From assembly GCA_016793775.1 (NCBI GenBank), contig JAEULK010000093.1, positions 1 through 59,397 of the forward strand: 59,397 nt of DNA, read 5' to 3'. The notes under the pieces are model-generated. The model was given only the letters and a program-made list of their open reading frames with translations. It did not search any database and was not told the DNA's origin. The DNA comes from Sphingopyxis sp. GTDB lineage: Bacteria > Pseudomonadota > Alphaproteobacteria > Sphingomonadales > Sphingomonadaceae. Shown in pieces: positions 17,532-25,485 of the stretch (the stretch's first letter is position 1; each line of letters starts with the position of its first letter). The position numbers and the translations under genes are program-made.

Positions 17532-17868
17532 TGACGACCGCACAAGCGGCAGCTTCCACCCCAAAGCCGACAGCCACACCACCCGAACCGCACCCAATCC
17601 ATGCCCGCCCCCGCATTAACCACATCCGGCAGCCTTTGCTTAACATCCAAGGCACAGTGTCGGCGGCGTCGACACAATTTAACTGTCCGAACAAATATAG
17701 ATGAAGCGCTATTCTTCGTCTGGCCGTCGCTGCTGACGTCCGGTTCGTCGCTCTTGGCGCATTCGTCCAATAAGGCCCTGGCTGGTCCATGTTAGCCTGA
17801 GGCTCAATCAAAAATCGGTCGCACAAACTTCGTCGCTTGCGCTTCGGCAAAGGGAGGTTGTGCCTGTC

Positions 17869-18249
17869 ATGCCACAGAAATTTTCCTGGTCTTTCAACGG
17901 CGGGTCGCCCGCCGGTGCCGGCGTCAACAATGGCGGCAGCCTGGAGGTCGATGCGATCACCAGCGCGGGGGTGACCCTCGCGAAAGCGATGGGCGCCGAC
18001 CGCGATCTCGCGCTCCAGATCGACGACGTCGATAAGCTCGCTTTCTTCATCATGACCTCGTCGCTCAACGACGGATCGGTTGATGTGAAGACCGACGGCG
18101 CAGCGCGTACCAAGCTCAGCGGCCCGCTGATCCTCTACGGCGAGGCGATCAAATTGTTCGCCGGCGATCTCCAGACGATCAGCCTCAAGAACAGCTCGGC
18201 GACCACCGCCGCCGACATCACCATCCTGATGGGCTTCAAGCTCGACTGA
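17869..18249 (+). CDS. Small beta-rich protein opening the eCIS operon, function unknown
   Basis: A 126-residue soluble protein. The ATG at 17869 is preferred to the GTG at 17860 because GGGAGG (17852-17857) lies 11 bases before the ATG but only 2 before the GTG. Predicted strands dominate (KFSWSFNGG, GPLILYGEAIKLF, LQTISLKNSSA, ADITILMGFKLD). The last strand resembles the end of small phage beta-sandwich or decoration proteins. No signal peptide or membrane segment. It is the first gene of the cluster, separated from the sheath gene by a hairpin, so it may be made in excess. Candidate roles are cap, decoration or fibre-associated protein; none is demonstrated. Confidence 0.6.
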   Translation: MPQKFSWSFNGGSPAGAGVNNGGSLEVDAITSAGVTLAKAMGADRDLALQIDDVDKLAFFIMTSSLNDGSVDVKTDGAARTKLSGPLILYGEAIKLFAGDLQTISLKNSSATTAADITILMGFKLD

Positions 18250-18260
18250 CAAGTTCGGCT

Positions 18261-18272
18261 CCCCGCAAGGGG
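18261..18272 (+). other. Small hairpin between the first gene and the sheath gene
   Basis: CCCC-GCAA-GGGG, a tetraloop hairpin in the 58-base gap before the sheath start, not followed by a T run. It could act as an mRNA end stabiliser or processing point. The sheath gene's own ribosome-binding site, AAAAAAGGGAG, follows. Confidence 0.4.
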
Positions 18273-18307
18273 GGCGACCGCCGACTGGCAAAAAAGGGAG
18301 TGCTGCC

Positions 18308-19894
18308 ATGCCCGTGTCCGTGACCTATCCCGGCGTCTATATCCAGGAACTGCCGTCGGGCGTGCGCACCGTCAGCGGCGTCGCCACCTCGATCGCCGCC
18401 TTTGTCGGTCGCGCGCTGCGCGGACCGGTGGACAAGCCACTAACCTGTTTCAGCTTCGGCGAATTCACCCGCCGCTTCGGCGGACTATGGGCGAACGGCC
18501 CGATGTCCTATGCCATCGACGATTTCTACGGCAATGGCGGCGGCCAGGCCGAGATCGTGCGGCTGTTCAAGCCCAAGGCCGCCGACGACGACGGCATCGC
18601 GACGCTCGACATCGGCGCGCTCGCGTTGCGCGCCGCGAGCCCAGGCGAATGGGGCAACAAGCTGAAGGGCAGCGCGACGCATCCCGACGTTGCCGATCCC
18701 GTCGGCGCAGCGCAGGCGGCCGAGAAATATGACCTTGTGGTCGCCGACCTGTTCGACCTCCGCATCGAGGACGAAACAACCGGCGCGGTCGAGGTTTTCC
18801 GCAACCTGACCGTGAAGGAAGCCGGCGGCGCCCGCCGCTTCGACCGCATTCTCGCCGCGGAATCGAGCCTCGTCCAGTGCCAGCTCAACCTCGACGGCAC
18901 GCCGAAGCTCGGCAATCGCCCGGCGCATGAGGCGCGCGGGACCGGGGCCGACGGCAACGACGGCGATCCTCTGCTCGATGTCGATTATATCGGCAATTCG
19001 GACAAGAAGACGGGCATCTATGCGTTGAAGAAATCCGATATCTTCAACCTGCTGTGCATCCCGCCCGACACCCGCGAGGGGACCTTGCCGCGCACCGTCA
19101 ACGAGAAAGCCGCGCAATTCTGTAAGGAGGAGCGGGCGGTGCTGATCGTCGATCCGCCGGCCGAATGGGAGGTCAAGCCCGAGGAAGCGGCGGCGCTGGT
19201 CAAGACCAAACAGCTTGACGGTGCGACCGCGGTGCTTTCGATGTCCTTCGCCGACAATGCCGCGCTCTATTTCCCGCGTATCCGGCGCCGCGACCCGAAA
19301 CGCGGCGGCCAGATGGACAGCTTCGTCCCGTGCGGCGCGGTGGCGGGAATCATCGCCCGCACGGATACGAACCGTGGCGTATGGAAATCGCCGGCCGGCA
19401 TGTCGGCGACGCTCGCCGGGGCCGAGGGGCTGACGGTCAAGATGACCGACGAGGAAAATGGCCTGCTCAATCCGATCGGGGTCAACTGTCTGCGCAGTTT
19501 CCCGGGCACCGGGCTGACCGTCTGGGGCGCGCGCACGCTGCGCGGCTCGGATCAGCTGTCCGACGATTATAAATATCTCGCGGTGCGCCGCCTCGCGCTC
19601 TTCATCGAGGAAAGCCTCTATCGCGGCACGCAATGGGTGGTGTTCGAGGGCAATGACGAACCGCTGTGGGCGCAGATCCGCCTGTCGGTCGGCACCTTCA
19701 TGCAGCGATTGTTCAAGCAGGGTGCGTTCCAGGGCAGCAGCCCGCGCGATGCCTATTTTGTCCGCTGCGACGCCAGCACGACGACGCAGGACGACCGCAA
19801 CCAGGGCACCGTCAATATCGTCGTCGGTTTCGCGCCGCTGTTGCCCGCCGAATTCGTCGTCATTTCCATCCAGCAGATCCGCAACGCGGCCTGA
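18308..19894 (+). CDS. Contractile sheath protein (eCIS/phage tail sheath)
   Basis: A 528-residue sheath subunit. The N-terminus VSVTYPGVYIQELPSGVRTV and SIAAFVGRALRGP are the classic start of T4 gp18/PVC-type sheaths. The C-terminal inner domain (GTFMQRLFKQGAFQGSSP, DAYFVRCDASTTTQ, VNIVVGFAPLLPAEFVVISI) carries the strands that link neighbouring subunits. The middle is a less conserved outer domain. The sheath wraps the inner tube and contracts to drive it into the target. Only one sheath gene is present, whereas PVC and Afp have several, which resembles the simpler eCIS types. It is followed 19 bases later by the tube gene. Confidence 0.95.
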   Translation: MPVSVTYPGVYIQELPSGVRTVSGVATSIAAFVGRALRGPVDKPLTCFSFGEFTRRFGGLWANGPMSYAIDDFYGNGGGQAEIVRLFKPKAADDDGIATLDIGALALRAASPGEWGNKLKGSATHPDVADPVGAAQAAEKYDLVVADLFDLRIEDETTGAVEVFRNLTVKEAGGARRFDRILAAESSLVQCQLNLDGTPKLGNRPAHEARGTGADGNDGDPLLDVDYIGNSDKKTGIYALKKSDIFNLLCIPPDTREGTLPRTVNEKAAQFCKEERAVLIVDPPAEWEVKPEEAAALVKTKQLDGATAVLSMSFADNAALYFPRIRRRDPKRGGQMDSFVPCGAVAGIIARTDTNRGVWKSPAGMSATLAGAEGLTVKMTDEENGLLNPIGVNCLRSFPGTGLTVWGARTLRGSDQLSDDYKYLAVRRLALFIEESLYRGTQWVVFEGNDEPLWAQIRLSVGTFMQRLFKQGAFQGSSPRDAYFVRCDASTTTQDDRNQGTVNIVVGFAPLLPAEFVVISIQQIRNAA

Positions 19895-19913
19895 GCCATA
19901 GGGGAGAGCGATC

Positions 19914-20447
19914 ATGGCACCACCTTTCAGCGTCAACCCCGACCGGCGCGACCCGTACAAGACCTATAAATTCCGCCTGCGCCTGCCCGACGGCGCCTAT
20001 GTCGCGGGGCTCAGCAAGATGAGCGCGCTCAAGCGCAGCACCGAAGTCGTCAAGTTCCGCGAAGGCGGCGACCCGTCGACCTCGCGCAAGTCGCCCGGCC
20101 AGACCGAATATGAGGCGGTCACGCTCGAACGCGGCGTCACCCACGACACGACCTTCGAGCAATGGGCGAACAAGGTGTGGAACTTCGGCTCGGGGCTCGG
20201 CGCGGAGGTATCGCTCAAGGATTTCCGCAAGGACCTCGTCCTCGAAATCTATAACGAGGCGGGGCAGCTCGTGCTCGCCTACCGGCTGTTCCGCTGCTGG
20301 CCGTCGGAATTCACCGCCTTCCCCGATCTCGACGCCTCGGCGAGCGCGGTCGCGATCCAGACGCTCAAGCTGGAAAATGAGGGCTGGGAACGCGACTATG
20401 ACGTCGCCGAGCCCGCCGAGCCGAGCTTCACCGAGCCGACCCTCTAG
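19914..20447 (+). CDS. Inner tube protein (gp19/Pvc1-like)
   Basis: A 177-residue tube subunit of the T4 gp19 family: DPYKTYKFRLRLPDG, VAGLSKMSALKRSTEV, KFREGGDPSTSRKSPGQTEY, then FEQWANKVW and VLAYRLFRCWPSEF. Hexamers stack to form the rigid tube that carries cargo and is pushed out on contraction. A single tube gene is seen. It lies between the sheath and the CxxC protein, with short gaps of 19 and 8 bases. Confidence 0.93.
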   Translation: MAPPFSVNPDRRDPYKTYKFRLRLPDGAYVAGLSKMSALKRSTEVVKFREGGDPSTSRKSPGQTEYEAVTLERGVTHDTTFEQWANKVWNFGSGLGAEVSLKDFRKDLVLEIYNEAGQLVLAYRLFRCWPSEFTAFPDLDASASAVAIQTLKLENEGWERDYDVAEPAEPSFTEPTL

Positions 20448-20455
20448 GTCCGCCG

Positions 20456-21139
20456 ATGCGCCGGTTCACCGCCCTGGAGCTGATCGAGATCGGCGAAAGC
20501 GGCGCGTCGCTGGGCCCCGCCGGCCGCGGGCTGTTGCTGCTCACCGCCGGAGGCTGGCCGCGCGATGCCGCCGAAGCGCTCCCCGTCGGCGCGCGCGACT
20601 GGGCGCTGTTCGCGCTGCGTGAGGCACAATTCGGGGCGCGCATGGAAGTGGCACAGGCCTGCACCGACTGCGGCGAGGCGATGGAATATGCCCTGACCGC
20701 CGCCGATCTCAGGCGCGATGCGCCGGCGGGCGAGGGAGATCTGACCGCGATTGTCGATGGCGTGAGGGTTCGCGCGATCAACGCGGGCGATCTGGCGGCG
20801 TGCGAGCGAGCCCCCGATACTGCAACAGCCCGCAAAATGCTGCGCGCTCTTGTTGCACCCGACGGTGCAGCAATCGGCGACGACCGGCTCGATACGATCC
20901 TCGCCAATCTCGACACTGATGCCGAACTCGATATTGCAGCCGCCTGTCCCGCGTGCGGCGAAGAACAGCCCCTGGCTTTCGACGTCGCCGCCTTCTTCTG
21001 GGACGAACTCGCACTGCGCGTGCCGCGCCTGCTCGACGACGTCGCCGACCTCGCGCATGCCTTTCACTGGACCGAGGCCGACATCCTCGGGCTGCCCGCG
21101 GCGCGGCGCAACTTCTATCTATCGCGGGTGCGCGCATGA
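20456..21139 (+). CDS. T4-type baseplate-associated protein with two CxxC pairs
   Basis: 227 residues. Two zinc-knuckle-like pairs, Cys69/Cys72 (ACTDCGE) and Cys164/Cys167 (ACPACGEE), probably share one zinc ion. The C-terminus is helical (FFWDELALRVPRLLDDVADL, FHWTEADILGLPAARRNFY) and resembles the small T4 baseplate/chaperone family (gp26-type) found in many eCIS and phage clusters beside the tube gene. A likely role is baseplate assembly or tube-protein chaperoning; this is family inference. It overlaps the next gene by 4 bases. Confidence 0.65.
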   Translation: MRRFTALELIEIGESGASLGPAGRGLLLLTAGGWPRDAAEALPVGARDWALFALREAQFGARMEVAQACTDCGEAMEYALTAADLRRDAPAGEGDLTAIVDGVRVRAINAGDLAACERAPDTATARKMLRALVAPDGAAIGDDRLDTILANLDTDAELDIAAACPACGEEQPLAFDVAAFFWDELALRVPRLLDDVADLAHAFHWTEADILGLPAARRNFYLSRVRA

Positions 21140-22068
21140 CCGGCCTGCTCGACCGGATGGCCGCGCGGGCGGTCGGTTCCATGCCGGTGGCCACACCACG
21201 CATCCCCTCGCGCTACGAGCCGCTGCCCGAGGAAAGCGGACTGCAGCAAGCGGCGGCGGCCTCGGCCGAACTGGGTGACACCGCGCCGCCGCCCGCCCCG
21301 TCCCCGATCGCTCCAGCCATCCCGCCTCCGCCGCCCGCGATCTCCAGCGCGCCGCTCGTTACCCCGGTTGCTCCCGCCGCGCCGCGCTCCATCGCGCTGC
21401 CCCCGGCCATGGCGCCCGCCACCCCACAGCCCGCTCCGGCGGTGCAGCGTCGCGCCGCCGGAGCCTTTGCCAGCCACGGCCCTGCGCCAGCCGCCCCGTC
21501 GCCGAGCAGCGGCACCACCCCCGCTTCTACAGCGGAATCGAGCGGTGCTTCGCCGACCGCTCAGCTACCATCTCTATCGCCCGACCGGCACGACGGCACC
21601 GCGACGGCGCGGGCGGTCGAGGTGCACGCGGCGGCTACCGTCTTCACTCCCGCCACGCCCACCGGAGTGCCCGCGCTTGGCCGGGCGCAGGAAGCTTCTT
21701 CACCGCTGCCGTCGGCGGCGCCTGTCGTGACCGCTCCGACCGCCCAAACCACTACAGAGACCGCCACGCCGTCTCCCGCGCAGCCGCCAGTGTCGCAGAC
21801 CGAACCGCCGCCATCCTCGCGCCCCGAACGGGTCGTCACCCTCGACGCGCTCCGTCCCGCCGAGCCGCCGGTCGTCATCGCGGCGCCGCGCCAGTCGGCG
21901 CAGCCTGCCGTCCTCCCCCCGCCGCCCGCGGCGCCGCCGCCGGTGATCGAAATCCACATCGGCAGCATCGAGGTCCGCGCCGCGCCGCTGCCCGCCGCGT
22001 CCGCGCCTTCGCCCGTGCCGACATCGACCTCGCTCGACGCCTATCTTGCCGGGGGGAGGGGACAATGA
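21136..22068 (+). CDS. Pro/Ala-rich linker protein of the eCIS cluster
   Basis: 310 residues. A short conserved-looking N-terminus (TGLLDRMAARAVG) is followed by some 230 residues of low complexity rich in Pro, Ala, Ser and Thr. A C-terminal patch, PPVIEIHIGSIEVRA, recurs in companion proteins of eCIS and phage-like clusters. It is almost certainly disordered between the two ends. It starts with an ATGA overlap with the zinc-type gene and ends overlapping the DUF4255 gene. Roles that fit are a flexible tether, assembly scaffold or length-setting factor. No tape-measure protein is otherwise visible in the cluster. Confidence 0.6.
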   Translation: MTGLLDRMAARAVGSMPVATPRIPSRYEPLPEESGLQQAAAASAELGDTAPPPAPSPIAPAIPPPPPAISSAPLVTPVAPAAPRSIALPPAMAPATPQPAPAVQRRAAGAFASHGPAPAAPSPSSGTTPASTAESSGASPTAQLPSLSPDRHDGTATARAVEVHAAATVFTPATPTGVPALGRAQEASSPLPSAAPVVTAPTAQTTTETATPSPAQPPVSQTEPPPSSRPERVVTLDALRPAEPPVVIAAPRQSAQPAVLPPPPAAPPPVIEIHIGSIEVRAAPLPAASAPSPVPTSTSLDAYLAGGRGQ

Positions 22069-23342
22069 GCAATTTCCGCGCCCTCGCGGTCGTCACCGCG
22101 ACGCTCGAACATATATTGCAGGATGCGGCGAACCAGGCGGTCGGGCAGGCCGACGTCCGCGTCGGCACTCCCACCGCGAAGCTCGCCGAGAACGGCAGCC
22201 CGCTGATCAACCTGTTCCTCTTCCGCGTCCTGCCCAACAGCCAGCATCGCAACGATCATTTCCCGACCCGCGAGGGCGGCGCCAATCAGCGCGCCCGCGC
22301 CCGCCTGCCGCTCGATCTCCATTATGTGCTGAGCTTCTATGGCGATGCCGCCAAGTTCGAGCCCGAGCGCCTCTATGGCGCCGCCGCGCTCGCGCTCGAG
22401 CATGCGCCGGGGCTGTCGGTCGCGGCGATCGAGGCGGCGAGCGCCGACGCCGCGAACCAGCCGGCGCTGACCAACGCCGATCTCGCGGCAGAGGGCAGGG
22501 CGATCGCGGTCGAACCCGAACAGCCGACGCTCGAGGATTGGTCGAAACTATGGTCGGTTTTTTTCCAGGTGCCCTATGCGCTGTCGGCGACCTATGTGGT
22601 GCGCAACGTCCAGATCGAGACGCAGGACGACCCCGGCCCACCGCTGCCCGTCGCCACCCCCGAAATCTTCGCCGCGCCGATGGGGCCGCTGCAAATCCGC
22701 AGCATCGGGCCGTCGGAAGGCCAGACCGGACCCGCGCCATGGGGCGGCACGCTGCATCTGACCGGCATCGGCATCGCGCGTTTCGGCAACAGCCTGCGCA
22801 TCGACGGCGACCCGCTGCCGATCGACGAGGATGCGATCGTCGGCGACACGCTGGCGCTGACGTTGGACGCCGCGCTGTTCGGCGGCACGGCGCCGCGGGC
22901 GGGCGCGCATCAACTGGAGGTCGTAGCGGCGCCGGTCGATCCGGCGATGCCCGAACGACTCCGCCGCGGATCGAATGTCGTCGCCTTCGCGATCCTGCCT
23001 GTCATGGCCCAAGTCACCGCCGCGACCGGGCCGGGTAGCGGCGCCGGGCTGCGCTCGGGAACGGTCACTGTCGATGTCGACCCGCCGCTCCAGGCCGGGC
23101 AATCGGCGACGCTGCTGCTCAACGCCTTCGGCCCCGGCCAGCTCGGCAACGCCGCGATCGAGGCCAATGCGCCCGCCGCCTTCCCCGCCAGCCAATTGAC
23201 CTTCGCCTTCGCCGATCTTGTAGCGGGCGATTATCTGGCGCGCGTCGATATCGACGGCTTCGCCTCGCAGCCCGAAGTCGGCAGCGATCCGGCGCAGGCC
23301 GATTTCGGGCGCATCACCGGCCCACTGGTCGATCTGTCGTGA
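22065..23342 (+). CDS. DUF4255 tail-terminator-like protein (Pvc16-type)
   Basis: 425 residues. The N-terminal ~190 residues match the DUF4255/Pvc16 family: ALAVVTATLEHILQDAANQ, INLFLFRVLPNSQHRND, LPLDLHYVLSFYGD, RLYGAAALALEHAPGL. In PVC/Afp particles this protein caps tube and sheath at the distal end. From about residue 205 there are beta-rich repeats (GPLQIRSIGPSEGQ..., GTLHLTGIGIARFG) like IPT/Ig domains, ending in a further beta domain. It overlaps both neighbours by 4 bases. Confidence 0.85.
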   Translation: MSNFRALAVVTATLEHILQDAANQAVGQADVRVGTPTAKLAENGSPLINLFLFRVLPNSQHRNDHFPTREGGANQRARARLPLDLHYVLSFYGDAAKFEPERLYGAAALALEHAPGLSVAAIEAASADAANQPALTNADLAAEGRAIAVEPEQPTLEDWSKLWSVFFQVPYALSATYVVRNVQIETQDDPGPPLPVATPEIFAAPMGPLQIRSIGPSEGQTGPAPWGGTLHLTGIGIARFGNSLRIDGDPLPIDEDAIVGDTLALTLDAALFGGTAPRAGAHQLEVVAAPVDPAMPERLRRGSNVVAFAILPVMAQVTAATGPGSGAGLRSGTVTVDVDPPLQAGQSATLLLNAFGPGQLGNAAIEANAPAAFPASQLTFAFADLVAGDYLARVDIDGFASQPEVGSDPAQADFGRITGPLVDLS

Positions 23343-25234
23343 CCGGCGCCGCTGACATGCAGGCGCTGGCCGCTGCCTTCAAAACCGTCGCCGGCTGGCT
23401 CGACGGCGGCGTGACGGCGTCGCTGCCGCCGAGCGGCGCGGACGATGTCGCATCGCTGTTCGGTCTCGACCGGTTCGAGCGCAACATGCTGCTGCTCGGC
23501 GCCTATGCGGCGCTCGATCCCGACGCCGGGGCACGGATCGCGGTGCTCCACGGCGACCCAGCGCGCACCGCGCCCTCGCTCGGGCTGGCGCTGGTCAAGC
23601 TGCCCGGCGGGCACTGGTCGGCGCTCGCCCCCGGCGCGCCGCTGCGCCGCCACGGCCTCATCCACATCGACGGCCGCGAAGGCCTCGGCTCGGCGCCCTT
23701 CGCGCTCGCTGAGGCGGTGCTGCTCGCGCTCGTCGGGGCGCCGTCGCTGTCGGAGGAACTGGCGCTGCTTGGGCGCCATGTCGCGCCGCCGACCGACCTG
23801 TCGCCCTCGCGCCAGCGATTGAGCGATGCGGTTGCGCTGCGTGTCGTCGGCGAACCCGACACGACGCTGCAACTGTGCGGTGCCGACCCGCTCGGCAAGG
23901 AGCAGGCGGCGGCGGCGGCGCTCGCGACGATCGGGCGGCCGCTGTTCGCGATCAGCGCCGCGATCCTGCCGGCGGCCCCCGCCGATATCGCCCGGCTGGC
24001 GCAACTATGGCGCCGCGACCTGATGCTGACCGGCGGCGCGCTGTTCGTCGATGCCGAGCGGGCGAGCGATCCCGCACCGCTGGCGCTGTTTGCGACCCTG
24101 CTCGGCCAGCCGCTGATCGTCGGGGCGTCCGACGCCGTGACGCTTGGGCAGGCGCCGACGGTGCGGCTCGACATGCCGCGGCTGACTGCGAAGGAACAAT
24201 TGCCGCTGTGGCGCGACCGGCTCGGCCCCTATGCCAGGCAGCTCAACGGCACAATCGAACGGCTCGCGGGCCATTTTCCGGTGTCGCCCGAACTCGCCGA
24301 CAGCGTCGCCGCCGAACTTGCGCTGCTCGCCCCCGACCCGGCGGCGAAAGCGAAGAAGGGCGCGCCCAAGGTCGACGATATCGCCTGGGACGCCGCGCGC
24401 CGTTTCGCGCGTCCGCGCATGGAGGATCTCGCACGGCGCATCGACAGCGAGGCGCAATGGAACGACCTCGTCCTGCCCCCGGCGCAAAAGGATGTGCTGC
24501 GCGCGATCATGGCGCAGGTCCGCAACCGCCCGACAGTCTATGAAAACTGGGGTTTCGCCAAACGCAGCGCCGGGCGCGGGCTGGGGATCAGCGTGCTTTT
24601 TTCCGGTCCTTCGGGCGCGGGCAAGACGCTGGCGGGCGAAATCCTCGGCGCCGAACTCGGCCTCGACGTCTATCGCATCGACCTGTCGTCGATGATGTCG
24701 AAATGGATCGGAGAGACCGAGAAGAATCTGCGCCGGTTGTTCGACGCGGCCGAGGAGGGCGCGGCGATCCTCCAGTTCGACGAGGCCGATGCGCTGTTCG
24801 GCAAGCGCGGCGAGATCAACGAAAGCCGCGACCGCCACGCCAATATCGAGGTCAGCTATCTGCTCCAGCGGATCGAGGAATATCGCGGCCTGTCGATCCT
24901 GACGACCAACTTCCGCTCGAACATCGACCCCGCCTTTTTGCGCCGCATCCGCTTCATCATCGATTTCGATTTCCCGGTGCAGGGCGAGCGCGCCGAAATC
25001 TGGCGGCGCATCTTCCCCGAATTGACCCCGAAGGGCGCGCTCGATTTCGAGCGCCTGTCGCAGCTCAACCTGTCGGGCGGCTCGATCCGCAACGTCGCGA
25101 TGGGCGCCGCCTTCGCCGCTGCCGACCGCCGGCAAAAGGTCGGCATGGCGCATATCCTGGCCGCCGCGCGGCTCGAATATGAAAAGAGCGGGCGGTCGCT
25201 GACCAGCGCCGAACTGAAGGGGTGGCTGCTATGA
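23339..25234 (+). CDS. AAA+ ATPase of the contractile injection system (Pvc15-like)
   Basis: About 631 residues. The N-terminal ~400 are helical and specific to the family. The C-terminal AAA+ core has Walker A (SGPSGAGKT, ~422-430), Walker B (ILQFDEADALFG, ~477-488), sensor 1 (ILTTNFRSNID) and an arginine finger region (FLRRIRFIIDF). Homologues in PVC, Afp and MAC loci are needed for cargo loading or particle assembly; the classic CDC48-like core suggests unfolding or remodelling. The GTG start at 23339 overlaps the preceding stop; an ATG at 23357 is the alternative. The gene stands two genes before the cargo candidate. Confidence 0.93.
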   Translation: MTGAADMQALAAAFKTVAGWLDGGVTASLPPSGADDVASLFGLDRFERNMLLLGAYAALDPDAGARIAVLHGDPARTAPSLGLALVKLPGGHWSALAPGAPLRRHGLIHIDGREGLGSAPFALAEAVLLALVGAPSLSEELALLGRHVAPPTDLSPSRQRLSDAVALRVVGEPDTTLQLCGADPLGKEQAAAAALATIGRPLFAISAAILPAAPADIARLAQLWRRDLMLTGGALFVDAERASDPAPLALFATLLGQPLIVGASDAVTLGQAPTVRLDMPRLTAKEQLPLWRDRLGPYARQLNGTIERLAGHFPVSPELADSVAAELALLAPDPAAKAKKGAPKVDDIAWDAARRFARPRMEDLARRIDSEAQWNDLVLPPAQKDVLRAIMAQVRNRPTVYENWGFAKRSAGRGLGISVLFSGPSGAGKTLAGEILGAELGLDVYRIDLSSMMSKWIGETEKNLRRLFDAAEEGAAILQFDEADALFGKRGEINESRDRHANIEVSYLLQRIEEYRGLSILTTNFRSNIDPAFLRRIRFIIDFDFPVQGERAEIWRRIFPELTPKGALDFERLSQLNLSGGSIRNVAMGAAFAAADRRQKVGMAHILAAARLEYEKSGRSLTSAELKGWLL

Positions 25235-25485
25235 CCGCCCCGTCGCGCATCCGGCTGAGCATCGACAAGCTGACCCTCGTCGGCGTCGCATCGGGCGATG
25301 CGGCGGCGGTCCAGCGCGCGCTCGTGGCGGCGGTCGAGGCGCGGCTTGGCGGCGCTGACGTTGCGGCCCTGACCGGCGACCGGGCGAATCTGTCGCTGAC
25401 GATTGCCGCTACGCATGGTCCCGCGGCACTCGGCCATGCGGCGGGACGCGCGATCGGCGGTCGGCTGGTGGGGGGAGGGCGATGA
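25231..25485 (+). CDS. Small protein between the ATPase and the cargo gene
   Basis: 84 residues, not recognised by family. It starts SRIRLSIDKLTLVGV and has a second half LSLTIAATHGPAALGHAAGRA with a Gly-rich end. It overlaps both neighbours as ATGA, so it is translated in step with them. Short proteins in this position occur in other eCIS loci; an adaptor between the ATPase and cargo is a guess. Confidence 0.55.
   Translation: MTAPSRIRLSIDKLTLVGVASGDAAAVQRALVAAVEARLGGADVAALTGDRANLSLTIAATHGPAALGHAAGRAIGGRLVGGGR

Larger units (their letters stand above)
17347..17868. other. Upstream region of the injection-system operon
   Basis: No gene is supported. The stretch holds two GC-rich REP-like hairpins (17375-17392 and 17512-17531) and then a lower-GC stretch (about 17600-17800) that is the likely place for the promoter of the eCIS operon. 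No convincing -35/-10 pair was fixed by eye. Confidence 0.4.
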
